Below, piece by piece: positions 14,301 through 26,300 of a DNA stretch of 64,000 nt. A program made the position numbers and the translations under genes. The stretch comes from Cladorhizidae sp. MBARI D1340-BT2 (taxonomy: Eukaryota > Porifera > Demospongiae > Poecilosclerida > Cladorhizidae), in assembly GCA_028752905.1 (NCBI GenBank), contig JAQNBH010000014.1, positions 2,634,993 through 2,698,992 of the forward strand. Direction: 5' to 3'. Below the pieces are notes generated by a model. That model saw only the letters and a program-made list of their open reading frames with translations. It made no database searches and was not told the DNA's origin. Position 1 is the first letter of the stretch. Each line of letters begins with the position of its first letter.

Positions 14301-17300
14301 TAGAAGGGAAGTTACTACATGTATTAGAAGGGAAGTTACTACATGTATTAGAAGGGAAGTTACTACATGTATTAGAAGGGAAGTTACTACATGTATTAGA
14401 AGGGCAGTTACTACATGTATTAGAAGCGAAGTTACTACATGTATTAGAAGGGAAGTTACTACATGTATTAGAAGGGCAGTCACTATTAGAAGGGCGGTTA
14501 CTAGTGATTGCAGGTGTGAAGGAGCTAAAGTGCCTGTTTGGAGGAGGTCTGATAGTTTGGGTGCCCGTGGCTCAATGGTTCACTAACGGCACCAGGAAAG
14601 CAGAAATCAAGTGTTCCAGCTCCCAGAATACTTTCCTGAATTTCCCTTCCCGTGTTCAGTTCAGTTTGTAAGCTAATGAGCAATTATTCGGGCGTGTCTT
14701 ATTCTATTTGCCTCTGGGCTACAATTGGAGGGTGTGGTTCCTAATAGAGGAAATGTGGTACATACATGTATACATACCTACATGCATACATACATGCATA
14801 CATACATGCATACATGCATGTATACATACACACCTACATGCATACATACATGCATACATGCATCATACATACATGTATACATACACACCTACATGCATAC
14901 ATACATGCATACATGCATCATACATACATGTATACATACACACCTACATGCATACATACATCATGTGCACACATGTACATGCATATATACAGTAGACTCT
15001 TATATATCTGAACTTCGGTTATCCGAGTGTTATCCGAATTCAGTTGATTAATAAAACAAGGTAATGATCGACAGTGTGATATTTTTTCCCGTTCGTCTTT
15101 TTTTTTTAAGTTGGATAGGGCAGGCTAGAGATCTGCACATAAACATCGCATCAGTTGACTAGGGCCAGCAAAAGTAAAGAGCATTGTTTGTCTAGTGAAT
15201 CATAGTTAGCAATCCTATCTGAAGGAACCACTTGAGCTGCAGAAGAGCATTGGAAATACAACGATAACGGAGAGTAAAAAAGAATGAAGCCAAACTTTGA
15301 GAGTTTGCAAGCACCCATGATGGTCAGGGGGCGAGTTCAAGTCGTAATGCCATGCACCTTGTAAAAGGCGACCAGCTTGGAAGTGCTCTATATCTCTCTG
15401 GTTCATTCAGAAACAGGGGCAAGGCACTCCATCAGTGGACAATTGCTAAGAGAGAAGGCTGCAGAATTCCTTGAAAAGTTGCATGAAGGGGAGCTAGTGC
15501 ACCATTTACTGGCAGTGCAGACTGACTCCTGATGATGGAATATATAGACCATCAAGTGTTTCAGGCAGTATGTTCTGAATCCTCTGAGACATCACTGAAG
15601 ATCCTTTACCCTCCAATGGATTCCAGGAAACAATTAAACGCCCCAGGCTCTTCAGTCTATGTAAGGTCAGGAATGCATGTTTCTTTGCAATAGGGTAGTG
15701 ATAGTACACCATTGCTGATCAACACTGTGGTCAAGTTGTCAACTACGAATATAACCACAGATATGAGTCTTATTATAGAGATTATATTGTTTATCACATT
15801 TGTTGTTGCATAACACAATTAGCAAGTCAGGAGTGTGGAGGACAATTACTTGATATAAGTCTAGTCCACAAGGTTGTGGTAGGCCTCAAAACAGGTTCCT
15901 TCCTCCAATGATCCAATGCAATATATAGAGATGCACTTTGCAATGTTTGCAGATAACTCTGCCTCGTCCCGAACGAGGGGATTATTGTTCTGCCTCTCAA
16001 CATGCAAACACACCACACAACTACTTTTCCTGGCCCCCTGGCATGGACTGGGGTTCAGTTCCTATTCAGCGATCGAGACGCGCTGGTGTTGTCGTGACCT
16101 GTGACGACCAGTTCGCTGCCGTGGGGAGGAGCTTCCAACAGCTCGTTAGCCACTTCTAGTCGAAACTTCAAGAAACCTCGTTTCTTGGTCCTCATGCTCC
16201 AGTGGACGAATGCGCGCATAGCTATTGAGTAGTGCACACCCAACCAGGTGCACAAACACCTTCTCCCACCACTTCTGTGTGAATCTAGCGCACAGCTATT
16301 GAGTTGTGCACACTTAAGTAGGTTCGAGGACACCTTCCACCACCTCGTGTTCGCCTCCCTATGTTGTAACAGTTTTATAACCGGTCACCTCCTGTGTGCC
16401 CTCTCATGCACGTCTGGTAGTCAACAAGACAAGGAGGACAACTGAGTGTCTCCTGTGTACCATCCAATTTCTTCCTCTCCACCTGAGTTGGTGGCGTACC
16501 TGGCTGGATAGAGAGGAGAAATTAGGTGTCCACCCTCACTGATGCAAGGATAGGCCGATTTGACTGATAGTCAGGAAGTAAGCTAGGCAGCATGGCAGCC
16601 ACTGAGGACACAGCTGCTTCACCTCCTAGGACCAGGAAGTAAGCTAGGCAGCATGGCAGCTACTGAGGACACAGCTGCTTTACCTCCTAGGACCAGGAAG
16701 TAAGCTAGGCAGCATGGCAGCTACTGAGGACACAGCTGCTTCACCTCCTAGGACCAGGAAGTAAGCTAGGCAGCATGGCAGCCACTGAGGACACAGCTGC
16801 TTCACCTCCTAGGACCAGGAAGTAAGCTAGGCAGCATGGCAGCCACTGAGGATACAGCTGCTTCACCTCCTAGGACCAGGAAGTAAGTTAGTCACCATGG
16901 CAGCTACTGATGCTTCACCTCCTAGGACCAGGAAGTAAGCTAGGCAGCATGGCAGCCACTGAGGACACAGCTGCTTCACCTCCTAGGACCAGGAAGTAAG
17001 CTAGACAGCATGGCAGCCACTGAGGACACAGCTGCTTCACCTCCTAGGACCAGGAAGTAAGCTAGGCAGCATGGCAGCCACTGAGGATACAGCTGCTTCA
17101 CCTCTAGGACCAGGAAGTAGGTGTTCACCTCTCAAGGCCCTGCAGATAAGAATTGTTAATTGATGATTATTATTAGCAACTATTCAAACACCGCAAGTCA
17201 GTATTTTAATAGTTTATAATGACATGCTTTTTTGAGATTCGATTTTTTTCTCTTTATCCTAACTAGGGTATGTCCCGATGCATTTGGATATGCGGCGGGG

Positions 17301-20300
17301 CTCACACACACACATACATGCGTACATACACATGTTTACGTGATAAAGTCAGCAAGCAATTTTAAAAGGACTCTTGCTGTTTCTGTGTCACATGACAAGT
17401 ATATTCAGGTGCACACATGTGGCCATCTTAGTTACCCAGCTTAGAAGCACCTAGGTGTAATGCTGCAGATTAGTGGGGAGAGGGTGTGAGGCTAAATAAT
17501 TTGTGTGAGGGGGTAATTAACTAGAGTTATAATCACCTTCTCGATAATCAACTTCAAATTGTATTCACTTGACGTTTCGACTAGATGCTCTAGCCTTCAT
17601 CAGGAATACTGAAACTATTTTTTTAAATAATTTTTTTAATATATATTTTTAACATCTGGTGCACGTGCTACTGTAGGTGCGTGTACTGGCACGTGGTGGA
17701 TAGCTAGCTACCAGGCAGCATATAGCAGGCTCACGCAAGCCTTAGCGTCTCATTATTCCTGATGAAGGCTAGAGCATCTAGTCGAAACGTCGAGTGAATG
17801 CATTTCGAAGTTGATTATCGAGAAGATGATTGTAATGTTAGTATGTCAACTGAAAGTTCATTGGGAACTAAAGTGTAGCTTGTACCATATTATTCCATGG
17901 GAGGAGGTGGGTGTGGTCTCATCCCATTGGCTATATTCTGTATGTCATTGTATGTCCCAACATTTCTTTCATACACAATACTGGCTAGGGCAGGGCTAGA
18001 ACTAGGGCTAGAACTAGGGTAAAGGGGTGGAACCAGGGCTAGGAATAGGGCTAGAACTAGGGCTAGGAATTGGGGTAAAGGGGTGGAACCAGGGCTAGGA
18101 ATTGGGCTAGAACTAGGATAGAACTAGGATTAGTGCTAGAAGGGCTAGAACTACATAGGGCTAGAAGGCTAGGGCTATAGTATAGTGGTAGGATAGAACT
18201 AGGATTAGGGCTAGAACTAGGGCTAGAAGGCTAGGGCTATAGTATAGTGCTAGAGATAGAACTAGGATTAGGGCTAGAAGGCTAGGGCTATAGAATAGTG
18301 CTAGGACTAGAACTAAGGCTTGAACTAGGCCAGGGATATAGGGCTAGAACTAGGATAGAACTAGGATTAGGGCTAGGGCTATAGTATAGGGCTAGAACTA
18401 CAGGCTAGAACTAGGATTAGGGCTAGAAGGGCTTGAACTGGGCCAGAATGGCTTGAACTGGGCCAGAAGGGCTAGGGGTATAGTATAGTGCTACCTAGGG
18501 CTAGAACAAAGGCTTGAACTAGGCTAGAAGGGCCAGGGATATAGGGCTAGAACTAGGCTAGAACTAGGGCTAGGGATAAGAGCTAGAACTAGGACTGGCT
18601 AGAACTAGGAATATAGAGCCAGAACTAGGGCTAGGGATATACATAGGGATAGGAATATGGATATAGAGCCAGAACTATAAGGGCTAGGGATGGGCTAGAA
18701 CTAGGGCTAGGATTAAGTGGATAACGATGGATTGCCAGTACGCATGAGTGCCGAGATTCTCTGCACCACTGCCTCCCATCATGTTTGCGATAAAACATGG
18801 TTCCTGTCTTGTCCGGGCATGTCTGCTACAGCTTCCTAGATTAATACGCATGTTGTTAGAAGGCTCGAGTTGTCCCTTATAATGACCTCTAGCATCTCTG
18901 TTTGTTTAGCCTAATAGCTGGCTGTGTTGATAGCCAGCCTGACTAACCGCCCTCCATCCTCTGTGTTGTTCTAGCTCGGAAAGTTGTGTCAGGAGTTGTT
19001 GATGACTGTGGCCGTCAACTGCCACTCGCACGGACCGGAGGACATCGAGGTCATTGAGACACTCATCAACATCAGACTCAAGACAAAGCTCTTCTCCAGC
19101 CAATTTGTGGTGTGCATCAGGTAAGTGCAAAGCAGAAACATGTCAACAACTAAACAAAATGACTCCTCTCCCAAAACCGCATTGCGTGTGCGCAGCTGCT
19201 TAGCAACAAGGAATGTCCTCGTGCAGACACAATAAGTTACGCGGGCAGGGCCCAGCCCCCATGATAAAAATAGGCGCTGTGAGGATTCATCCCATGCCTT
19301 GTCACCGTGGGTCTTTGTGTGACCTCATATTATGATAAAACTGTTTCTTTGCGGCACGATGAACCCACTAAACAGATAAGCCCACTTGTCAACTCATTTT
19401 GAAGTTGTGCCCTCTGAAAAATGTGACACATCCTCCTCTGATACCCATTCTCATGCCACACCCCTTCTCATGTCACACCCTTCTCGTGTCACACCCCTTC
19501 TCATGCCACACCCCTTCTCGTGTCACACCCCTTCTCATGCCACACCCCTTCTCATGCCACACACCCTCCTCATGCCACACCCCTTATCATGCCACACCCA
19601 CTTCTCAAGCTTCTCATGTCACATCAAGGATTTCATTGGAAAGCCACAATGAACCTTGGTACCTGGCTGATTCACACCCAGGCATCCAAGTCTGCCGGCA
19701 ATAGCTAAAGGGCATAAAAACGCACAAAGTCGTACCTAGCGAAAATGAATTTAAATTTCTTTTCAGCACATGGTTGATCCCTGGCACATGTGTGGACCAG
19801 ACATGCACTCCTGTACTGTGAGGAGTGGATCACATGGTTGATACCTGGCACATGTGTGGACCAGATACATGCCCTCCTGTGCTGTGAGGAGTGGATCACA
19901 TGGTTGATACCTGGCACATGTGTGGACCAGATACATGCCCTCCTGTGCTGTGAGGAGTGGATCACATGGTTGATCCCTGGCACATGTATGGACCAGATAC
20001 ATGCCCTCCTGTGCTGAGTTACAATAGCTCTGGGAACTGTCCACATGGTCAACCATTCACAGCCCAATTTCTGTATGTTGGAGTGACTTTAAGGGTAGAG
20101 ACATTAATAAGCTAGTCTTACCTTGCGTTGCGCATCTGTGCTTACAGATAACACATCTAAAACTTGGGCCTCCTCAGAAGATGGTTTTTGCATGACAAGA
20201 TTTGTATTTCTGACCCACTTTGATGGCAGACCTCAAGTGCTTGGTGTAAATTACTCAGGGTACAAGGTTCAGCTTTGTGGGTTTTGCCAATCAATAAATA

Positions 20301-23300
20301 TCAAAATGTGAAAAATCTTTGATGAGACACGAGAGGTGTGGTATATTCTTCATGGGGGTGGAACTTAATAATGACTTGGACTGTGTGTGGGTTCATTAAA
20401 TCATGAGGAAGTTCCATCAATGTCTGAGAGAGTCTTCTGGAAACTTTTCCGAAAACTACAGTTGGTACATATCAAGACTTCTGCATGGAGTGGCCCACTT
20501 ATCAAGACTTCTGCATGGAGTGGCCCACTTATCAAGACTTCCACATGGAGTGTCCCACTTATCAAGACTTCTGCATGGAGTGGCCCACTTATCAAGACTT
20601 CCACATGGAGTGGCCCACTTATCAAGACTTCTGCATGGAGTGGCCCACTTATCAAAACTTCCACATGGAGTGGCCCACTTATCAAGACTTCTGCATGGAG
20701 TGGCCCACTTATCAAGACTTCTGCATGGAGTGGCCCACTTATCAAGACTTCTGCATGGAGTGGCCCACTTATCAAGACTTCCACATGGAGTGTCCCACTT
20801 ATCAAGACTTCTGCATGGAGTGGCCCACTTATCAAGACTTCCACATGGAGTGGCCCACTTATCAAGACTTCTGCATGGAGTGGCCCACTTATCAAAACTT
20901 CCACATGGAGTGGCCCACTTATCAAGACTTCTGCATGGAGTGGCCCACTTATCAAGACTTCCACATGGAGTGGCTCACTTAAGACTTCTGCATGGAGTGG
21001 CCCACTTATTGCATGGAGTGGCCCACTTATCAAGACTTCCGCATGGAGTGGCCCACTTATCAAGACTTCTGCATGGAGTGGCCCACTTATCAAGACTTCC
21101 ACATGGAGTGGTCCACTTACCAAGACTTCTGCATGGAGTGGTCCACTTATCAAGACTTCTGCATGGAGTGGCTCACTTATCAAGACTTCAACATGGAGTG
21201 GCCCACTTATCAAGACTTCTGCATGGAGTGGTCCACTTATCAAGACTTCTGCATGGAGTGGCCCACTTATCAAGACTTCTGCATGGAGTGGCCCACTTAT
21301 CAAGACTTCTGCATGGAGTGGCCCACTTATCAAGACTTCTGCATGGAGTGGCCCACTTATCAAGACTTCTGCATGGAGTGGCCCACTTATCAAGACTTCT
21401 GCATGGAGTGGCCCACTTATCAAGACTTCTGCATGGAGTGGCCCACTTATCAAGACTTCTGCATGGAGTGGCCCACTTATCAAGACTTCTGCATGGAGTG
21501 GCCCACTTATCAAGACTTCTGCATGGAGTGGCCCACTTATCAAGACTTCTGCATGGAGTGGCCCACTTATCAAGACTTCCACATGGAGTGGCCCACTTAT
21601 CAAGACTTCCACATGGAGTGGCCCACTTATCAAGACTTGGGCTAGGGCTAGACTTCTGCATGGAGTGGCCCACTTATCAAGACTTTTGCATGGAGTGGCC
21701 CACTTATCAAGACTTCCACATGGAGTGGCCCACTTATCAAGACTTCTGCATGGAGTGGCTCACTTATCAAGACTTCTGCATGGAGTGGCCCACTTATCAA
21801 GACTTCCGCATGGAGTGGCCCACTTATCAAGACTTCTGCATGGAGTGGCCCACTTATCAAGACTTCCACATGGAGTGGTCCACTTATCAAGACTTCTGCA
21901 TGGAGTGGCCCACTTATCAAGACTTCTGCATGGAGTGGCCCACTTATCAAGACTTCTGCATGGAGTGGCCCACTTATCAAGACTTCTGCATGGAGTGGCC
22001 CACTTATCAAGACTTCCACATGGAGTGGCTCACTTATCAAGACTTCTGCATGGAGTGGCCCACTTATCAAGACTTCTGCATGGAGTGGCCCACTTATCAA
22101 GACTTCTGCATGGAGTGGCCCACTTATCAAGACTTCTGCATTGAGTGGCCATCATAATTGATAGTCCAGAATTGAAAGTATACATGATGAAATCTTGACT
22201 CAGTTTCAGACACTCTACATTGGGATGTAATCCGTGTGATTCACATGAGTCCACTACACTCAATGTTCAATAGTTCAATAGTTCATAGGTTGCTGACTGA
22301 TCAGGCTAGAAAGGTGGCAAATTGTTGAACTGTTGCAAGCAGCGCCTTGGGAGTGTCGTACGTGGACATCCCATCTACAAATTTATCTGGCCACGCAATG
22401 GAAGAACACTGGTTTTCAAGTGGCAGGAGACTTATGTAGCAAATAGAGGCATTGGCTTTCAAGCAGCAGAAGACTTAGCAAATAGAGGCACTGACTTTCA
22501 AGAAGCAAGAGACTTAGCAAATAGAGGCACTGACTTTCAAGAAGCAAGAGACTTAGCAAATAGAGGCACTGGTTTTCAAGAAGCAAGAGACTTAGCAAAT
22601 AGAGGCACTGGTTTTCAAGAAGCAAGAGACTTAGCAAATAGAGGCACTGGTTTTCAAGAAGCAAGAGACTTAGCAAATAGAGGCACTGGTTTTCAAGCAG
22701 CAAGAGACTTAGCAAATAGAGGAATTGGTTTTCAAGCAATAGGAGACTTAGCAAATAGAGGCACTGGATTTCAAGCAGCAAGAGACTTAGCAAATAGAGG
22801 CACTGGTTTTCAAGAAGCAAGAGACTTAACTAATAGAAAACACATTTATAAAAAAAATTGAATTATGCCGAGCCAAAATAATAGCAAAAAATGACTGCAC
22901 TTACAAACTTACTAGCTACACATTCCTTCCTTATTACACCTCTGCTGGTCTAACTTTAGCCCTAGTTTCTTGATGAAATGATGCAACTCCAGCAAGAAAA
23001 AATGAAGCCACACTCCATTGGGTGTGTTAGACATGCCGTTTAATAGTTGCATTTCATAGTAATCGATGCTTATTGCGTAACTGTAACTTCCACAAGCTTT
23101 GAGCTACACCTCTTTCCAAAAGAATATTGTTGAGTAGATGTACTACTTCTCTCCATCCACAAGTTGCAGCACTGAAGCAACTATGGAGGAGACAAAATAA
23201 CAAAGATAGGAATGAGCTAGATGAACTACTACAGCTATAGCTATTGCTACACTAGTACTAGTGGCTAGATGAACTACTGCAGCTATAGCTATTGCTACAC

Positions 23301-26300
23301 TAGTACTAGTGCTAGATGAACTACTATAGCTATAGCTATTGCTACACTAGTACTAGTGCTAGATGAACTACTACAGCTATAGCTATTGCTATACTAGTAC
23401 TAGTGCTAGATGAACTACTACAGCTATAGCTATTGCTACACTAGTACTAGTGCTAGATGAACTACAGCTACAGCTATAGCTATTGCTACACTAGTACTAG
23501 TGCTAGATGAACTGCTATAGCTATAGCTATTGCTATACTAGTACTAGTGCTAGATGAACTACTACAGCTATAGCTATTGCTACACTAGTACTAGTGCTAG
23601 ATGAACTACTGCAGCTATAGCTATTGCTACACTAGTACTAGTGCTAGATGAACTGCTATAGCTATAGCTATTGCTATACTAGTACTAGTGCTAGATGAAC
23701 TACTACAGCTATAGCTATTGCTACACTAGTACTAGTGCTAGATGAACTACTACAGCTATAGCTATTGCTACACTAGTACTAGTGGCTAGATGAACTACTA
23801 CAGCTATAGCTATTGCTACACTAATACTAGTGCTAGATGAACTACTACAGCTATAGCTATTGCTACACTAGTACTAGTGCTAGATGAACTGCTATAGCTA
23901 TAGCTATTGCTATACTAGTACTAGTGCTAGATGAACTACTACAGCTATAGCTATTGCTACACTAATACTAGTGCTAGATGAACTACTACAGCTATAGCTA
24001 TTGCTACTAGTACTAGTGCTAGATGAACTACTACAGCTATAGCTATTGCTACACTAGTACTAGTGCTAGATGAACTACTACAGCTATAGCTATTGCTACA
24101 CTAGTACTAGTGCTAGATGAACTACTACAGCTATAGCTATTGCTACACTAGTACTAGTGCTAGATGAACTACTACAGCTATAGCTATTGCTACACAAGTA
24201 CTAGTGCTAGATGAACTACTACAGCTATAGCTATTGCTACACTAGTACTAGTGCTAGATGAACTACTACAGCTATAGCTATTGCTACACTAGTACTAGTG
24301 CTAGATGAACTACTACAACTATAGCTATTGCTATACTAGTACTAGTGGCTAGATGAACTACTACAACTATAGCTATTGCTACACTAGTACTAGTGCTAGA
24401 TGAACTACTGCAGCTATAGCTATTGCTACACTAGTACTAGTGCTAGATGAACTACTATAGCTATAGCTATTGCTACACTAGTACTAGTGCTAGATGAACT
24501 ACTACAGCTATAGCTATTGCTACACTAGTACTAGTGCTAGATGAACTACTACAGCTATAGCTATTGCTACACTAGTACTAGTGCTAGATGAACTACTGCA
24601 GCTATAGCTATTGCTACACTAGTACTAGTGCTAGATGACTACTACAGCTATAGCTATTACTACACAAGTACTAGTGCTAGATGAACTACTACAGCTATAG
24701 CTATTGCTACACTAGTACTAGTGCTAGATGAACTACTACAGCTATAGCTATTGCTACACTAGTACTAGTGCTAGATGAACTACTACAGCTATAGCTATTG
24801 CTACACTAGTACTAGTGCTAGATGAACTACTACAGCTATAGCTATTGCTACACTAGTACTAGTGCTAGATGAACTACTATAGCTATAGCTATTGCTATAC
24901 TAGTACTAGTGCTAGATGAACTACTATAGCTATAGCTATTGCTACACTAGTACTAGTGCTAGATGAACTACTATAGCTATAGCTATTGCTACTAGTACTA
25001 GTGCTAGATGAACTACTACAGCTATAGCTATTGCTACTAGTACTAGTGCTAGATGAACTACTACAGCTATAGCTATTGCTACACTAGTACTAGTGCTAGA
25101 TGAACTACTACAGCTATAGCTATTGCTACACTAGTACTAGTGCTAGATGAACTACTACAGCTATAGCTATTGCTACACTAGTACTAGTGCTAGATGAACT
25201 ACTACAGCTATAGCTATTGCTACACTAGTACTAGTGCTAGATGAACTACTACAGCTATAGCTATTGCTACACTAGTACTAGTGCTAGATGAACTACTACA
25301 GCTATAGCTATTACTACACTAGTACTAGTGCTAGATGAACTACTACAGCTATAGCTATTGCTACACTAGTACTAGTGCTAGATGAACTACTGCAGCTATA
25401 GCTATTGCTACACTAGTACTAGTGGCTAGATGAACTACTACAGCTATAGCTATTGCTACACTAGTACTAGTGCTAGATGAACTACTACAGCTATAGCTAT
25501 TGNNNNNNNNNNNNNNNNNNNNNNNNNNNNNNNNNNNNNNNNNNNNNNNNNNNNNNNNNNNNNNNNNNNNNNNNNNNNNNNNNNNNNNNNNNNNNNNNNN
25601 NNGATAGAGCCACATAGCTAGTGTGTCAACATGCTAGTCTGATAGAGCCACATAGCTAGTGTGTCAACATGCTAGTCTGATAGAGCCACATAGCTAGTGT
25701 GTCAACATGCTAGTCTGATAGAGCCTCATAGCTAGTGTGTCAACATGCTAGTCTGATAGAGCCACATAGCTAGTGTGTCAACATGCTAGTCTGATAGAGC
25801 CTCATAGCTAGTGTGTCAACATGCTAGCCTGATAGAGCCTCATAGCTAGTGTGTCAACATGCTAGTCTGATAGAGCCCTCATAGCTAGTGTGTCAACATG
25901 CTAGTCTGATAGAGCCTCATAGCTAGTGTGTCAACATGCTAGTCTGATAGAGCCTCATAGCTAGTGTGTCAACATGCTAGTCTGATAGAGCCACATAGCT
26001 AGTGTGTCAACATGCTAGTCTGATAGAGCCTCATAGCTAGTGTGTCAACATGCTAGTCTGATAGAGCCACATAGCTAGTGTGTCAACATGCTAGTCTGAT
26101 AGAGCCACATAGCTAGTGTGTCAACATGCTAGTCTGATAGAGCCACATAGCTAGTGTGTCAACATGCTAGTCTGATAGAGCCTCATAGCTAGTGTGTCAA
26201 CATGCTAGTCTGATAGAGCCCTCATAGCTAGTGTGTCAACATGCTAGTCTGATAGAGCCCTCATAGCTAGTGTGTCAACATGCTAGCCTGATAGAGCCAC

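Noticed and set aside
20387..22157. ORFs of 585 and 584 codons with 10-residue repeats (KTSAWSGPLI and related)
   Set aside because: They are frame products of the 30 bp array and overlap each other on both strands.
22322..22861. A 179-codon ORF with a 13-residue ANRGTGFQEARDL repeat
   Set aside because: It looks protein-like, but the changes between copies are not concentrated at third positions, the leader sequence has no homology that I can name, and the array behaves like the neighbouring minisatellites.
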